Positions 63,603 through 64,000 of a stretch of 64,000 nucleotides of DNA are shown here, one piece after another; position 1 is the stretch's first letter; the number at the start of each line of letters is the position of its first letter. The notes under the pieces were generated by a model. It made no database searches. It was not told the DNA's origin and was given only the letters and a program-made list of their open reading frames with translations. The stretch comes from Laburnicola sp. R22_1 (taxonomy: Eukaryota; Ascomycota; Dothideomycetes; Pleosporales; Didymosphaeriaceae). The stretch covers positions 1,922,001 through 1,986,000 of the forward strand of contig JACONQ010000017.1 of the NCBI GenBank assembly GCA_014281115.1, given 5' to 3'. A program made the position numbers and the translations under genes.

Positions 63603-64000
63603 ATGGAAACGGCTCCCAACTGTGCCATTTGCAATGCGCCCGCCTATCCAGAATGTCCCTGCGAGTCGGAGCGCCTGCAGATCGCCGTCAAGCAGGCCGA
63701 GCAGCGCGCCATGGACGAGAAGCTGACCGAGATACGGTGCGCCCCCCCTTTCCCCCCCTTCCGCTGGCAGCCTACAATCGTATGTAGCAGACGGGCACCC
63801 CGACTCATTCACCGTGCGCAGCGACTGGGTCATCTCGCACGCCCGCCAGCACATCCTCAACCAGTTCGAGCGCCTCACGTCGACGCGCAAGGCCCAGCAC
63901 TCGGCCTACCTCGCCACCCTCCCCAACTACAGCGTCTACATGCAGTACTCGGGCCACCCGCCCATCCACCCCATGTACGTCGAGAACCTGCAGCGCCAGA
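63603..64000 (+). CDS. Conserved hypothetical protein, 5' part only (cut by the right edge)
   Basis: Two exons are visible (63603-63736 and 63822 to the edge, 85-nt intron). The N-terminus METAPNCAICNAPAYPECPC has closely spaced Cys residues; the next part is helical (ESERLQIAVKQAEQRAMDEK), and after the intron it reads DWVISHARQHILNQFERLTS, then KAQHSAYLATLPNYSVY. The style matches a widespread but uncharacterised Pezizomycotina family (recollection). The start ATG is directly before the Cys motif. The C-terminus is outside the window. Confidence 0.75.
   Translation, partial: METAPNCAICNAPAYPECPCESERLQIAVKQAEQRAMDEKLTEIRCAPPFPPFRWQPTIVCSRRAPRLIHRAQRLGHLARPPAHPQPVRAPHVDAQGPALGLPRHPPQLQRLHAVLGPPAHPPHVRREPAAP

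Overview
The window is nuclear DNA of a filamentous ascomycete (Pezizomycotina, probably Dothideomycetes). The evidence is dense genes with short GT-AG introns (mostly 45-95 nt) and CTAAC-like branch sites, fungal-specific families (HET-domain protein, homeodomain plus C2H2 regulator, AIM9-like kinase, SRP40, FMC1), and a Copia retrotransposon whose damage is almost all C-to-T and G-to-A, as expected from repeat-induced point mutation (RIP). Exon boundaries below were worked out by hand from frame continuity and splice signals. Family names come from recognised motifs and remembered families; no database was searched.

1-8.1 kb is housekeeping: SEC3 (exocyst, cut by the left edge), an SRP40-like nucleolar protein, the F1-ATPase assembly factor FMC1 and a mitochondrial EngB-type GTPase, arranged as two divergent pairs. 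8.3-14.8 kb is more accessory: a kelch-repeat secreted or membrane protein, a multi-exon membrane protein gene interrupted by one in-frame TAG, and a HET-domain gene. 15-22.6 kb holds STN1 (telomere capping), a small Cys-rich surface protein, a DRAP-deaminase-like enzyme divergent from a DNAJC9-type J protein, and a disordered nuclear-type protein.

22.7-27.4 kb is repeat-rich: an orphan Cys/Trp-rich ORF with an inverted repeat across its stop codon, minisatellites, and a small RNase III-domain gene whose 3' end is duplicated in inverted orientation, so its mRNA could fold into a long hairpin. 27.4-34 kb holds PRMT3 and RAV1 (V-ATPase regulator). 34.4-45.9 kb holds a disordered acidic protein, a small charged ORF, a nucleotide-sugar-type transporter, a MITE, a broken AIM9/APH-family gene and a histidine-phosphatase-superfamily protein.

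45.9-58.3 kb is a gene-free repeat island: microsatellites, then a 6.07-kb Copia LTR element (minus strand, 197-bp LTRs, 5-bp target duplication GTTAT) nested in a small DNA transposon of the same family as the 160-bp MITE at 40.1 kb, then about 4 kb of degenerate tandem repeats built on T-tract/AG heads and C-rich bodies. From 58.6 kb genes resume with a combined TALE homeodomain/C2H2 transcription factor and a conserved hypothetical gene cut by the right edge.

The most unusual signals are the RNase III hairpin, the roughly 143-bp-period T-AG/C-rich array, the Copia-in-MITE nest and the lone nonsense codon in an otherwise intact six-exon gene.
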